A stretch of 64,000 nucleotides of DNA from Gammaproteobacteria bacterium (GCA_024234895.1 JACKNJ010000010.1:52952-116951); one strand, 5' to 3'; positions 16,837 to 25,603 are shown, counted from the stretch's first letter. Numbers and translations: made by a program. Notes: generated from the letters alone by a model not told the origin.

Positions 16837-18705
16837 TCACGGGTGGACGGTGGCGTAGTCGCAGCCGTGCTCGGTGTTGGGGCCGGTGTTGCCGATGAAA
16901 TTGCCAGTGGCGTCGAGCTTGCCGTCGTAACGGAAATAGCCGTAGACGTCGGCCTCGAACATGCCGAAACGCCGATAGAGCGCGACCAGCCAGGGGCGGT
17001 TGTAGGCCGACCAGGCCGCCGCCCGGGTATACGCGGTGACCTGCGCCGCCGGCAGGACCGCGCTGTGGCCGGCACCATCATCAAGGGTGATCTCGACCGT
17101 CAGGTGCTGACCGTCCTGGCCCGGATTGCCACCATACGCGGCGATGTCCGCCCGCCCGTTGGCCGACGCAAAATGCGCGAACGCGGCCATGTAGTGCACG
17201 TTCGCGCAGAGCACGTCGTGCACGTCCTTGAGACGCTCGCTGAAGGTCTTGCTGTTCCAGGACAGCGCGCCCACCCGCGCCCAGCTGGCCCGCTCGAGCA
17301 GCCAATCGACCTCGTCAATGGCATCGTCGACCTGGGCGGCGGTGTTGCTCGCGCGCGCGGCAAAGTCCCGCAGGCGACCTGAATGCGTGCTCATGTAGCG
17401 CTGCCGCCCCACGATGTCGCCGTCCCGCCCGCGTCCGGCCCAGACGTAGGTGGGGTTCTGCGATTTCAGGTCGCCCTCGGCATCGCCCGGTATCCGCCAG
17501 CGCTCTACGCCGGCGAAGTTCGGGTGTTCGTAAAACAACTCGCCGATGATGCGCTTGGCATCGGCCTCGGCGGCATCCGCGTTGACGTCGTTCTGCATGT
17601 ATTCCAGATACGTGCGCAGATCGTCCAGGCCGGCCTTGAGGCGCGCGGCGGCGCGGATATTGCCCTCCAGCACCGCCAGCTCCTGGCGTTCCAGAACGCT
17701 GCTGCCGTCGCGGACCACCGAGCTGTTCGAGTTGCAGCCGGTGACATGGAACGAGGCGTTGCGCGCGAAGGCTGCGAGGAACTGCGTGGTCACGCGACCA
17801 CTGAAATCGGTCTGTTGACCGTTACGGGAGAAATGCGTCGGGCCGCGCACGATCGCATGGCTGACGATCATCGCGCGCAGCACGCGACCGGGGGCGTTGG
17901 CGCCGACCCACTGGAGGTATTGATAGAAGCGGTCCGTGCCGAGCGCCGTGCTCACCGGGTCGGCGGCGCGGTTGTGGATCTCCACCGGGTACCACTGCGC
18001 GTTGCGGCGCCGCGCGGCGAGATTTGCGGCCGACACCGGCTGGAGCTCATCGACGGGGAACAGGCGCACGTAGCGGGTCCGCGGCGCCGCACCGTTGTCG
18101 TCCATCAGGGTGATTTCGAGCTGGTCGTCAAAGGTCAGGCTCTGCGGATGCCCCGGAATGGCTTCGTCGAGGCCGAGGTTGCGATCGATGTAGCGCATGC
18201 TCTCGCCGAATTCTTCGATCAGCGCATAGACCATCGCCTGGCGGGCGTAGTCTCCATCCCGACCGGAGATCGCCACCCACTCCAGACCTTGATTCACGCC
18301 GCGTTGCTGCATGTCGAGTGGATCCACGACCAGCGGCGCCTGCCCGAACGACGGGGTGACGCCGAGATTGATGCTGTGCATGTCGCAGACCAGCATCTGG
18401 CTGTCGTCGTCCCAATGCACCACGGCGTAATCCGAGCCTTTCGCCTCGCCCGCGCTCAGGCGCACGCGCAACCAGGCATGCGTCTGCACCGCGAGGGACG
18501 CGAGCTGGGTGTTGGTGATTTCCAGCAACGGCGGATCGATCGTCGCGTAGAGCAGGTCGATGCGCACCGTCTGATGCGGGGTGGCGCAGTCGAGCAGGCT
18601 CTGGCGACTGGCGTAACTGGCGACTTCGACGTGATCCAGGCTGTCCTCGCTCGCCGCCTGGATCATCAACACGACGGTGTGGTCCGCTACTTCATCCCAT
18701 CTCAT
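16837..18705 (-). CDS. Large unknown protein with candidate His-Cys (caspase-like) site
   Basis: A 622-residue protein, last gene of the 13-gene operon. No signal peptide. Residues 1-200 are mixed alpha/beta (ALIEEFGESMRYIDRN). Around 270-330 the order APGRVLRAMIVSHAIVRGPTHF, then ASFHVTGCNSNSS, resembles caspase-like or CHAT-like domains, where one strand ends in the catalytic His (here H283) and the next in Cys (here C324); this is an inference from strand pattern only. The C-terminal half (about 335-622) is helical then Trp/Tyr-rich and ends in NTEHGCDYATVHP. Function unknown; it is 11 bases after the small gene at 18717-19058, so co-expressed. Confidence 0.65.
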   Translation of the reverse strand: MRWDEVADHTVVLMIQAASEDSLDHVEVASYASRQSLLDCATPHQTVRIDLLYATIDPPLLEITNTQLASLAVQTHAWLRVRLSAGEAKGSDYAVVHWDDDSQMLVCDMHSINLGVTPSFGQAPLVVDPLDMQQRGVNQGLEWVAISGRDGDYARQAMVYALIEEFGESMRYIDRNLGLDEAIPGHPQSLTFDDQLEITLMDDNGAAPRTRYVRLFPVDELQPVSAANLAARRRNAQWYPVEIHNRAADPVSTALGTDRFYQYLQWVGANAPGRVLRAMIVSHAIVRGPTHFSRNGQQTDFSGRVTTQFLAAFARNASFHVTGCNSNSSVVRDGSSVLERQELAVLEGNIRAAARLKAGLDDLRTYLEYMQNDVNADAAEADAKRIIGELFYEHPNFAGVERWRIPGDAEGDLKSQNPTYVWAGRGRDGDIVGRQRYMSTHSGRLRDFAARASNTAAQVDDAIDEVDWLLERASWARVGALSWNSKTFSERLKDVHDVLCANVHYMAAFAHFASANGRADIAAYGGNPGQDGQHLTVEITLDDGAGHSAVLPAAQVTAYTRAAAWSAYNRPWLVALYRRFGMFEADVYGYFRYDGKLDATGNFIGNTGPNTEHGCDYATVHP

Positions 18706-18716
18706 GACACACCACC

Positions 18717-19058
18717 CTATTCCGCGTATTCGAGTTCATGGTCGGCTTCGGACATCGCGGCGTAAGGGTCTTCACCCTCCTCCACCGTGACCGTGCCGTA
18801 GCGCCGGACGGCGGAGAAGCCCGCCAGGGCCGGACGCGGTCCGGCGCTATCGGCACCGCTGACCGCGGCCACGACCTCCGGCCCGGACGCACGCGCCTCT
18901 GGCGCGTCCTCGGGAACCGTCTCCGGGTCGGGGCGATGCAGCTTGTCGAGCATGTTGCCGAACAGGCGGTCGACGCCGCCGCGTCGGGCACCGGGGCGAC
19001 TGACCGCGTCGGTCAGTCCGCTGAACATCGAATCGAGTTTTTGTTGCCATGCGGCCAT
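18717..19058 (-). CDS. Small unknown protein of the 13-gene operon
   Basis: A 113-residue hydrophilic protein. The N-terminus WQQKLDSMFSGLTDAVSRPG and RLFGNMLDKLH could form an amphipathic helix; the centre is Pro/Ala/Glu-rich and probably disordered; the tail DHELEYAE is acidic. No domain recognised. It has a GGAG-type ribosome site and sits between the amidase-like gene and the large 622-residue protein. It could be a linker, chaperone or adaptor within the putative complex, but that is guesswork from size and position. Confidence 0.6.
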   Translation of the reverse strand: MAAWQQKLDSMFSGLTDAVSRPGARRGGVDRLFGNMLDKLHRPDPETVPEDAPEARASGPEVVAAVSGADSAGPRPALAGFSAVRRYGTVTVEEGEDPYAAMSEADHELEYAE

Positions 19059-19240
19059 GTTCGTCTCCTCAGGAACCGCTGATCCATTCAGGGACGATGC
19101 AGCTGAATGGATGCGCTTTTGCCGCGGCCCTCAGGGTACGACGCGACGGGCCATGACGGCCCGACGAGCCCCCCGCCAGGACGGCGGAATGATCTCGGCG
19201 CGGATGGGCGGATGTGTGTCGAGCATTGCGGGCACAGGCC
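19059..19240 (-). other. Longest gap inside the operon, with two inverted repeats
   Basis: 182 bases without a gene. CCATTCAG and CTGAATGG (19084-19110) can pair around an 11-base loop, and CGGGCC/GGCCCG forms a second small hairpin near 19152-19170. They could reduce read-through or protect mRNA ends between the amidase-like gene and the last two genes. Confidence 0.4.
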
Positions 19241-20503
19241 TCAGGGGGCGCCCGGAGCGGGAGCGGGTGCCGGCGGCGGTGGGACATAACCCCGCACCCA
19301 AGTGCCGTCGCCACCAGCCGGGACTACGTCATTGCCGGCCGCGTCCTGAATCGGCACGGTGTAGTTGCCGCCGCCCGGCTTGCTGCCGATCGCGCCGTAC
19401 TGGTTGACGCAGCCGACGTCGCCTTTGACATAGTCGATGAACATATTCAGCTCGCCGGCGAGGTTGTTGCGCGCCGCCCGCGTCGGCTCGATGCCGAAGG
19501 TGGTGTCCGCCGGCAACAGCAGTTTGGCGCTGATGAGCTGGTAGAAATACGCCATGTCGAAGTGTTCGGGGTCGTTGTGCCCGTTGGCGATGTTGCGGTC
19601 GACCTCCTTGTGCACCGTGACCGTCAGGAAGCGCCCCCGGCGCAGGCTGTTGACGATGTAGGCGTGCGCCAGATCCTCGTACTGCTGCCGCGTGAACAAG
19701 GTGTTCGCGTCGCGTTCGGTGGAGATTCCGGGGTTCGGGTAATTGTTGGCCGCGGCAGGACCGGAGGCGGCGACATGGCGAATCAGTTCGACATGGATGA
19801 AGTGCAGGTTGTTGGTGCGGTTCTCGATCTTGGTGGCGACCGCCGAGGCGCTCCAGTCGCGATCCTGCGCGAGCGAGATCGGCGAGATCCACAGATGCAC
19901 GCCCTTGTGCACCGCGTCGGCATCGACGTACTCGTTGGTGCCGGCAGTGTCGTGGACGACGAAATAGTTCGCGGTGATCGCGGTCTTCGGCGAGGTGCCG
20001 ATGATGTGCGCCGGGGTGCGGGTCTTGTTGGCGGTCCGGTGCGCCGCGGTCAGCGCGTCGTGCTGGCGGTAGTAGTGCAGGCGCAGGCGGTCGAGGATCT
20101 TGTCGTGATCCATCCAGTCCGGGATCGGCAGGCCATCGATGTTGGTGGCTGGCTCGTTGGGGAAGCGCCCCCGGCTGGGCTTGTTGGTCTTAAGCCAGGC
20201 GTTGACGTGGCTGGTGAACCAGCCGTCCAGATCCTGGTACGCATCGGCCGGCGACCAGCCCGGGATCGGTTCGATCAGGCTCTGCGCCCAACGATTGCCG
20301 ATCGTCGCCCGCCGCGCGTTCGGATCGCTCACCCAGGCGGGGACACATTTGGCCTTCGGGGTCGGCGGAAAGTGCTCGCGCCAGTGCGGGGCCCGGCCGT
20401 CGTAGTCGTAGTCCAGCGGGTCGCGGTGCAGGCTGTCTGCGGTGCGATCGAACAGGCGACCGGCGTCACGCGCCCAGTCCGTCCCTCTTCTGCGTATTGC
20501 CAT
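19241..20503 (-). CDS. Amidase_2/PGRP-like protein (putative peptidoglycan amidase)
   Basis: A 420-residue protein without signal peptide. The central part has the order expected of zinc N-acetylmuramoyl-L-alanine amidases: ANYFVVHDTAG with H184, a HLWISP strand, LHFIHVELI, a long helix YEDLAHAYIVNSLRRG, TVTVHKEVDR with H298, and GHNDPEHFDMAYFYQLI with D311/H314, like the H-x-DPGxxFDW end of the family. I infer a Zn site at H184, H298 and D311 or H314. The first 130 residues are not recognised and the Pro/Ala-rich tail (PPPPAPAPAPGAP) is a linker. If active it would need a route to the periplasm, which fits an envelope-penetrating assembly. Confidence 0.6.
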   Translation of the reverse strand: MAIRRRGTDWARDAGRLFDRTADSLHRDPLDYDYDGRAPHWREHFPPTPKAKCVPAWVSDPNARRATIGNRWAQSLIEPIPGWSPADAYQDLDGWFTSHVNAWLKTNKPSRGRFPNEPATNIDGLPIPDWMDHDKILDRLRLHYYRQHDALTAAHRTANKTRTPAHIIGTSPKTAITANYFVVHDTAGTNEYVDADAVHKGVHLWISPISLAQDRDWSASAVATKIENRTNNLHFIHVELIRHVAASGPAAANNYPNPGISTERDANTLFTRQQYEDLAHAYIVNSLRRGRFLTVTVHKEVDRNIANGHNDPEHFDMAYFYQLISAKLLLPADTTFGIEPTRAARNNLAGELNMFIDYVKGDVGCVNQYGAIGSKPGGGNYTVPIQDAAGNDVVPAGGDGTWVRGYVPPPPAPAPAPGAP

Positions 20504-20522
20504 GGTCCGTCCCCTTAGTCGT

Positions 20523-21137
20523 TCAACTGAAACTCAGCTCGACCGCATCCTGGTCGCTGATGATCGCGCCGCCTTCCGGGCTCTGCGCGGTGATGACCAT
20601 GTTGTCGTCCGGATCCGCTTCCGGGTCCGCCAGGGCCGGGCTCAGGCCGAGTGACGCAAGGAGTTTTTCGGCCTCGGCCAGGGTCAACCCGACCAGGGCC
20701 GGCACGGCACGCAGATGTTCGGCGGCCACCGACGGCGGCACCGGCACGATCTTGAACTGGATCTCGCTGGCGGCCTGGATCTGGTAATTGAACTTGTTGG
20801 TGTAATCGGCGTTCACCGGCGAGGCGTTCAGGCGCAGCCGCCCGATGCCGCCGCCCCCGCCCTGCACCGAGGTCTGCGCCTCGCCGCTGATGGTCAACGC
20901 GATCGACAGCTTCGCGGTCGCCTCGGGGATCTGATACCAGGTCGGCTGGTAACCGATGCTGCGCAGCGCCGCCATCAGTTCATCGCCGCCGGCAACGATC
21001 TCCTTCATGCGCGCGATGGTCTGACTGTCCATTGCCGCCTGGGCGTCGGCCACGCCGCGCCCGACCTCGGAAATCAGATCGCCGAGCGGGGCCGACAGGC
21101 TGTCCATCAGATCGCTGGGATTGGTAAATCGCGCCAT
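20523..21137 (-). CDS. LGFTPTFYQ-type domain protein with C-terminal PASTA domain
   Basis: A 204-residue protein. Residues 13-140 are a divergent copy of the domain shared by five operon proteins: an N-terminal amphipathic helix (LSAPLGDLISEVGRGVADAQ), the signature as IGYQPTWYQI (61-70), a beta-rich part, and NADYTNKFNYQIQAASEIQF ending KIVPVPP. A PASTA domain follows at 145-204 (PALVGLTLAEAEKLLASLGL...VITAQSPEGGAIISDQDAVEL). PASTA domains usually bind muropeptides in kinases and PBPs, but cytoplasmic uses exist. Spacing to neighbours is 3 and 19 bases. Confidence 0.65.
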   Translation of the reverse strand: MARFTNPSDLMDSLSAPLGDLISEVGRGVADAQAAMDSQTIARMKEIVAGGDELMAALRSIGYQPTWYQIPEATAKLSIALTISGEAQTSVQGGGGGIGRLRLNASPVNADYTNKFNYQIQAASEIQFKIVPVPPSVAAEHLRAVPALVGLTLAEAEKLLASLGLSPALADPEADPDDNMVITAQSPEGGAIISDQDAVELSFS

Positions 21138-21140
21138 GGC

Positions 21141-22550
21141 TTATTTGACCTCTGCGGCGGTCACCGCCTTGCCGATGAACACCGTGATCGTGGAACCGAC
21201 GTCCAACTCACCGTTGCCGGCGTCGGGAATCTGTCTGAGGACGCGCCCGACCATGCCCTCGCCCTCGTCGCCGTCGGGCACGACCTGGTAGGCCACGTCG
21301 AGATTGAGGCCGAACGGCGCCACCTTGCGGCGCGCCATGGTCTCGGTGTAACCGAGCAGGCGTGGCGCGGGGAACTTCTGCGTCGCCCCGGCCTGCTTGT
21401 CGTCGTCGGCGGCAAAGTCGATGGAGATCTCGCTCAGGGCGCCCGCGTTGGCCTCGTTGACCTCATCCTTCTTGAGAAAGCTGAAACCGGCCCCGGTCGG
21501 GCCGGGTGCGACCTTCAACTTCATCGAGATGTTGCCGAGCCGATAGTTCTTGCCCAACTGCTTGACGCCGGCGCGTGCCGTCTCCAGTTGCGAGGCGGTA
21601 TTGAGGACCAGATCGCGCAGATTGGTCTCGGCACCGGCGGCCTTCTCGTGCTCCTCGATCTGGGCGTTCAGGCGCGCGACCTCGGCCGCCTTCTCGCCCA
21701 ACGCCTGATCGGCCTCGGCCCGCAGGCGGGCGAGCGCATCGGCCTTGTCAGCGAGGGCTTGGTTCAACTGATCCGTGAGCGTGGTCTTCTCGCTGCGCAC
21801 CCGCGCCAGCGACGCGCTCAGGCTGCGGATCTGCGTCGCCTTGGCGCTGACGTCGGTCTCCAGCGTGCCTATCTGGGTCTGCATGCCCTCCTTCTCCGTG
21901 GCCGCGCTGTCAAGCAAGGTCTGCAAGCGGCGCAGATCGGCGCCCGCCGTATCGAGGCGCGCCTGCAACGTCGACTTCTCCGCAGTCAGGGCATTGACGT
22001 CGGTCTGCAACGAATTGCGCGTGGTGGTCAGCGTGCTCACCTGGTTCTGCAACGTGGTCTTCTCGCCACTCAGCGCGGTGATGCGTGATTCCAGCGAAGT
22101 CTTGTCGCGGGTCAGCTGGATGATGCTGGTGTTGAGGGTATCGACCTGCCCGCGCAAGGCGAGCTTCTCGCTGTCCGCGTTGGTGGCGGAGAAGTCCTGC
22201 ATGGCCGCGTTGATCGCGAAGAACGTCGTGGTCGCGACCTTCATCGCCGCCGTGGACTTGACGATCAGGGTGCCGAAATCGGCAGTCGTCGCGGAGTAGG
22301 ACTGCACCTGGTCGGTCAGGTAACGATAGGCGGACGCGCTCTTGTCGTAGTAGCGCAGCATCATGCGCGGCTGCACGTCCTGCACCATCGCGTGGCTGGT
22401 GACGAGGGTGGCGACGCCGTCCGCACCGGTCAGCCCACTGGCGATCGAAACCAGCTTGGCGTCGGCGGTGTATGCGTAGACGTAGACGCGCGTACTGGCG
22501 AGGGCGACGTTGCTTTCGTCAACCAGCTTCGCGGTGATCGTCAGCTCCAT
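21141..22550 (-). CDS. Ig-like/long coiled-coil/PASTA protein
   Basis: A 469-residue protein with three parts. Residues 1-95 look like a beta-sandwich of the Ig-like type (MELTITAKLVDESNVALAST...GLTGADGVATLV). Residues about 115-325 form a long coiled coil with Leu/Thr heptads (LTRDKTSLESRITALSGEKT and many similar units). Near 335-360 NYRLGNISMKLKVAPGPTG may echo the shared domain. The end (about 392-465) is PASTA-like: APRLLGYTETMARRKVAPFG and RQIPDAGNGELDVGSTITVF. No signal peptide. A rod or measuring/tether element of a larger structure is a reasonable guess. Start follows the previous stop by one base. Confidence 0.65.
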   Translation of the reverse strand: MELTITAKLVDESNVALASTRVYVYAYTADAKLVSIASGLTGADGVATLVTSHAMVQDVQPRMMLRYYDKSASAYRYLTDQVQSYSATTADFGTLIVKSTAAMKVATTTFFAINAAMQDFSATNADSEKLALRGQVDTLNTSIIQLTRDKTSLESRITALSGEKTTLQNQVSTLTTTRNSLQTDVNALTAEKSTLQARLDTAGADLRRLQTLLDSAATEKEGMQTQIGTLETDVSAKATQIRSLSASLARVRSEKTTLTDQLNQALADKADALARLRAEADQALGEKAAEVARLNAQIEEHEKAAGAETNLRDLVLNTASQLETARAGVKQLGKNYRLGNISMKLKVAPGPTGAGFSFLKKDEVNEANAGALSEISIDFAADDDKQAGATQKFPAPRLLGYTETMARRKVAPFGLNLDVAYQVVPDGDEGEGMVGRVLRQIPDAGNGELDVGSTITVFIGKAVTAAEVK

Positions 22551-22551
22551 C

Positions 22552-23253
22552 TCACTGCACCTCGTAGATCAGGGTTTCGGTGTCGCCGAGGACATCGACC
22601 ATGACCACCAGGGACACCCCCCTGGCCTCTTGATTCGCGATGATCAGCTCGCTGGCGGCGTTGCCGCTGGCGTCGGTCGTGCCGACCGCGTTGGAGATGT
22701 CGGTGCCATCCTGCGGGACGCCGGTCGTCGCGTTCAGCTCTGCCGTGGCCTCGCGATCGAGATTGAAATTCACCTCGACGCCGGCCATCGGCGCGCCCGT
22801 GCCGCCGCGCACGTTGACCACCACGCGCAGCACGCGGGCGGAGACCTTTTCGATGCGCGTCTGCACCACCGGCTGCGGATTGCCGCCGTTGGTCGGCACC
22901 GCGACGAAGCTGCCGCGGATGATGCTGATGGCCTCGCCAATGCTCTTGTCTGCGGCGGCCCCGGCGGAGCCGGCCTTGGGCGCGGCCAGGCGCATGATCT
23001 TGGACACCGCCGCCGCCTTGCCGACGCCGAAGCGGGTCAGGGCCGGCATCGCCGGCTCCGGCGCGGCGCTCAGCTCGACGTGCATGCGCAGCTCGAACTC
23101 CAGGCTGGGGATGATGTAGGTGGTCGGCGGCGTGCCGGGCTGGCCGGGCACACGCACCTTGCTCAGCACGGCCTGGGCCTTCTCGATGCCGTCCGCGATG
23201 CTGAGCAGATAGTCGTCGATGGTGCCGGTGAGGATTTCGTCGGACTGTGACAT
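22552..23253 (-). CDS. Protein with Ig-like (Big_1-type) C-terminal domain
   Basis: A 233-residue protein. The first 60 residues (TIDDYLLSIADGIEKAQAVL, then YIIPSLEFELRMHVELSAAP) faintly recall the start of the shared domain family: a helix with AxxI..AQ followed by a strand after an I/TP motif. Residues about 135-233 are a bacterial Ig-like domain (VLRVVVNVRGGTGAPMAGVE...TTDASGNAASELI). No signal peptide. It is one base upstream of the coiled-coil gene, so translation of the two may be coupled. Confidence 0.62.
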   Translation of the reverse strand: MSQSDEILTGTIDDYLLSIADGIEKAQAVLSKVRVPGQPGTPPTTYIIPSLEFELRMHVELSAAPEPAMPALTRFGVGKAAAVSKIMRLAAPKAGSAGAAADKSIGEAISIIRGSFVAVPTNGGNPQPVVQTRIEKVSARVLRVVVNVRGGTGAPMAGVEVNFNLDREATAELNATTGVPQDGTDISNAVGTTDASGNAASELIIANQEARGVSLVVMVDVLGDTETLIYEVQ

Positions 23254-23299
23254 CGGTCTCGGGTTCGGTTAGTCGATGGTATTCGGGGCGGGCCGCGCC

Positions 23300-24313
23300 T
23301 CAGGCCCAGCGGTCATTGCGCCGTTCGCGCAGGCGGTCCAGGGCGCGATCGCGGCGCTGTTCGTCTCGGCGCGCATCACGGCGCGCCTGGGCCCGCGCGG
23401 CCGGAGTCTCATCCGCACGCGGTGCCGCGACGGGTTTGTCCGGGTTTTCTTCCTCGCGCCGGGCACGCAACGCTTGCAGGCGCTCGCGCCGCACGCGCTC
23501 GACCTCGGCACTGCGTTGCCGCTCCAGCGCCTCGTTCATGCGCCGCTGCTTGAGGGCTTCCAGGGTGTCTTCCCAGCGCTGTGACTCGAAACGCTGGGCC
23601 TGCAGGCGTTCCCGCTGTTCGCCCAGGCGGACGCGGGCGAGCTCGTCTTCGCGCGCCTGACTGCGCAGCAATTCGGCGCGGCGGCTCGCCAAGGCCTTGC
23701 GCCGAAGCACCTGGGCGCTCTTGCGGGCCTGCGCTTCGAGGCGTTCGTTGGCCTGCCGGCGGCGCTGCTGGTCCTGCTCCTGCTGTTGCCGACGCGCGAC
23801 CAGGAGCTGATCGGCCTGCTCGCGACGCCGCTGTTCGCGCGCGGCATCCTGACGGCGGTGCTGATCGGCGAGCAGCTCGCGCCGCCGGACCTCGTTCTCG
23901 GCCAGGCGTTCGCGGTTGTGCAACTCACGCTGCACGTTGCGCTGTTCCTGGGCGCGCCGGTCGGCGGCGTTGCGCGCCTGCCGGGAGCGCGTCTGGGCGC
24001 GCAGGTTCTCGTCGCGGGTACCAAGGCGACGATCCTCGATGCGCGATTCCTTGGTGTGCTGACGCACCGGGAAGCACTTCTCGCGGCGGATGTCCTCGGG
24101 ACTCTTGTCGGTCTCGCCGATCAGCGCCTTGAGGTTGCCTTCCAGGCGCTCCTGCTCGGCCATCAGCGCGCGCACGTCGTCCGGCAACGTGAGCGCGGGG
24201 GCGGCGCTGTCCGGCACGGACGGGAGCAACGCATCGATGGCGGGCGCGGCGGTTTCCCCACCCTCGTCGAGCAGGTCCTCCCAGCCGAGATAGGCGTCGT
24301 CGGCCTGGCTCAT
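23300..24313 (-). CDS. Long Arg/Glu-rich coiled-coil protein
   Basis: A 337-residue protein. About 90 residues at the N-terminus are acidic and Ala/Pro-rich (YLGWEDLLDEGGETAAPAID). From about 85 to 320 it is one very highly charged helix of R, E, Q, A and L (for example RREQADQLLVARRQQQEQDQ), predicted to be a single alpha-helix or coiled coil with excess Arg. No catalytic motif. Such rods act as scaffolds or nucleic-acid/filament-binding elements. It lies 2 bases after the next upstream paralog gene and 46 before the Ig-like gene. Confidence 0.65.
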   Translation of the reverse strand: MSQADDAYLGWEDLLDEGGETAAPAIDALLPSVPDSAAPALTLPDDVRALMAEQERLEGNLKALIGETDKSPEDIRREKCFPVRQHTKESRIEDRRLGTRDENLRAQTRSRQARNAADRRAQEQRNVQRELHNRERLAENEVRRRELLADQHRRQDAAREQRRREQADQLLVARRQQQEQDQQRRRQANERLEAQARKSAQVLRRKALASRRAELLRSQAREDELARVRLGEQRERLQAQRFESQRWEDTLEALKQRRMNEALERQRSAEVERVRRERLQALRARREEENPDKPVAAPRADETPAARAQARRDARRDEQRRDRALDRLRERRNDRWA

Positions 24314-24315
24314 GC

Positions 24316-24900
24316 TCAGCCTTCGGCGGCCTCGGCGGCCTTCTTCTTTTCCAGCACGTTGCGGATGCGCTCTTCGAGCACCGGCGGGGCCGGCACCACG
24401 ACCAGCTTGGTGCGCAGCAGACTGGAGCCTTCGGCGCTGTACTGATACTTGCTGGCGTAGGAGGCGCTGACCGAGCTGGTGCGCGCCGCCAAGCCACCGC
24501 CGAAGCCGTACCAGCCGGCTGCCGCGACCACCGATTTGACCTTGCTGGTGCGGCTGTAGGACGTGCTCGCGGTCATCGTGATGCTGATCTTGACCTCGAT
24601 GATGGTGTCGACGAATTGGTAGAAAGTCGGCGTGAAACCGAGTTCGAGCAGCGACAGATCCTCGCCGTCGAAGTGCACATAGGATTCGCGCTCTTCGATG
24701 CGGACACCGGTCGGCGAGTTCTCGTCCGGAACCTCGACCTCGTACTTGCCGGACATCATCTGCGCCAGGCGGGTCGCGGTCTGGTCGAGTTCGAACTGCG
24801 CCTGGGCGATGGCCAGGCCCATGCTGCGGATCATGTCGCTGAACGGCACGTCCAGCAGTTGTTGGCCGATGGAGCTGTCTGGTACGTCAAAGAGTGCCAT
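24316..24900 (-). CDS. LGFTPTFYQ-domain paralog (194 aa)
   Basis: One of the clearest copies of the shared domain. Order: QQLLDVPFSDMIRSMGLAIA and QAQFELDQTATRLAQMM (helical, 13-50), a variable acidic loop, the signature ELGFTPTFYQFVDTIIEVKI (86-105), alternating Ser/Thr beta strands, SYASKYQYSAEGSSLLRTKL (147-166) and VVVPAPPVLEERIR. A Lys/Glu helical tail closes it. No signal peptide or membrane segment. It is most similar to the next paralog (24935), suggesting recent duplication. Function unknown; conserved paralogy in one operon implies a heteromeric assembly. Confidence 0.68.
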   Translation of the reverse strand: MALFDVPDSSIGQQLLDVPFSDMIRSMGLAIAQAQFELDQTATRLAQMMSGKYEVEVPDENSPTGVRIEERESYVHFDGEDLSLLELGFTPTFYQFVDTIIEVKISITMTASTSYSRTSKVKSVVAAAGWYGFGGGLAARTSSVSASYASKYQYSAEGSSLLRTKLVVVPAPPVLEERIRNVLEKKKAAEAAEG

Positions 24901-24934
24901 GGGGAAATTCCTTCTGCGGGGAGGTCAACGACGC

Positions 24935-25603
24935 TTATTGATCGGCTTCTGCTTCCGCCGCCTTGGCTGCGTCGAGCGCGATCAGGGCACGAATCCGTTC
25001 TTCGAGCATGGCCGGCGGCGGCACCGGCACGAGCTTGGTGCGCAGCAGGCTGGAGCCTTCCGCGCTGTAGCTGTACTTGGAGCTGTAGGTCGCGTCGACC
25101 TGCTGGGTCTGCACCACCGGGGTGGTCACCTTCTTCGACGAGAACCAGCCGCGCTTGGTCTTGGTCTTGTAGCCGACGACCTTCTGCTCTTCGCCGCTGG
25201 TGGTCTTGGTGTCTTCGGTGGTCTGGGTGATCGTGATCGCGATCTTGACCTCGATGATGGTGTCGATGAACTGATAGAAGGTCGGCGTGAAGCCCAGCTC
25301 CATCATGCTCACCAGGGTCGGCTTCTTGTTGCCCTCGGCGTCGTATTCGTGGCCGAAGAACACCCGGGTGTCGGTGTAGGCGGGGATGCCGGTGACCGCG
25401 CCGTTCTCGTCGACGGCGAGCGGTTCGAGATTGGCGTCGAGCGGCGCACCGTCCTCGTCGCGCAGGATGCGCCGGCCGCTCATCATCTCGGCGACCTCGA
25501 TGCTCGACTCGTCCAGCTCCTGCTGGGCATCGGCGATCGCGAACGCCATCTGGCGGATCATCCGCCCCATGGGGACGTTCAGCAGTTGTTGTCCGATTGA
25601 CAT
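24935..25603 (-). CDS. LGFTPTFYQ-domain paralog (222 aa)
   Basis: Same plan as its neighbour: QQLLNVPMGRMIRQMAFAIA and DAQQELDESSIEVAEMMSG at the N-terminus, MELGFTPTFYQFIDTIIEVK (101-120), then TYSSKYSYSAEGSSLLRTKL and VPVPPPAMLEERIRAL. It differs by a ~30-residue longer loop (residues 50-95, with GHEYDAEGNKK) before the signature. The near-identity of the signature blocks with the 24316 gene contrasts with divergent loops, a pattern expected of subunits sharing a core interface. AGGAG precedes the start. Confidence 0.68.
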   Translation of the reverse strand: MSIGQQLLNVPMGRMIRQMAFAIADAQQELDESSIEVAEMMSGRRILRDEDGAPLDANLEPLAVDENGAVTGIPAYTDTRVFFGHEYDAEGNKKPTLVSMMELGFTPTFYQFIDTIIEVKIAITITQTTEDTKTTSGEEQKVVGYKTKTKRGWFSSKKVTTPVVQTQQVDATYSSKYSYSAEGSSLLRTKLVPVPPPAMLEERIRALIALDAAKAAEAEADQ

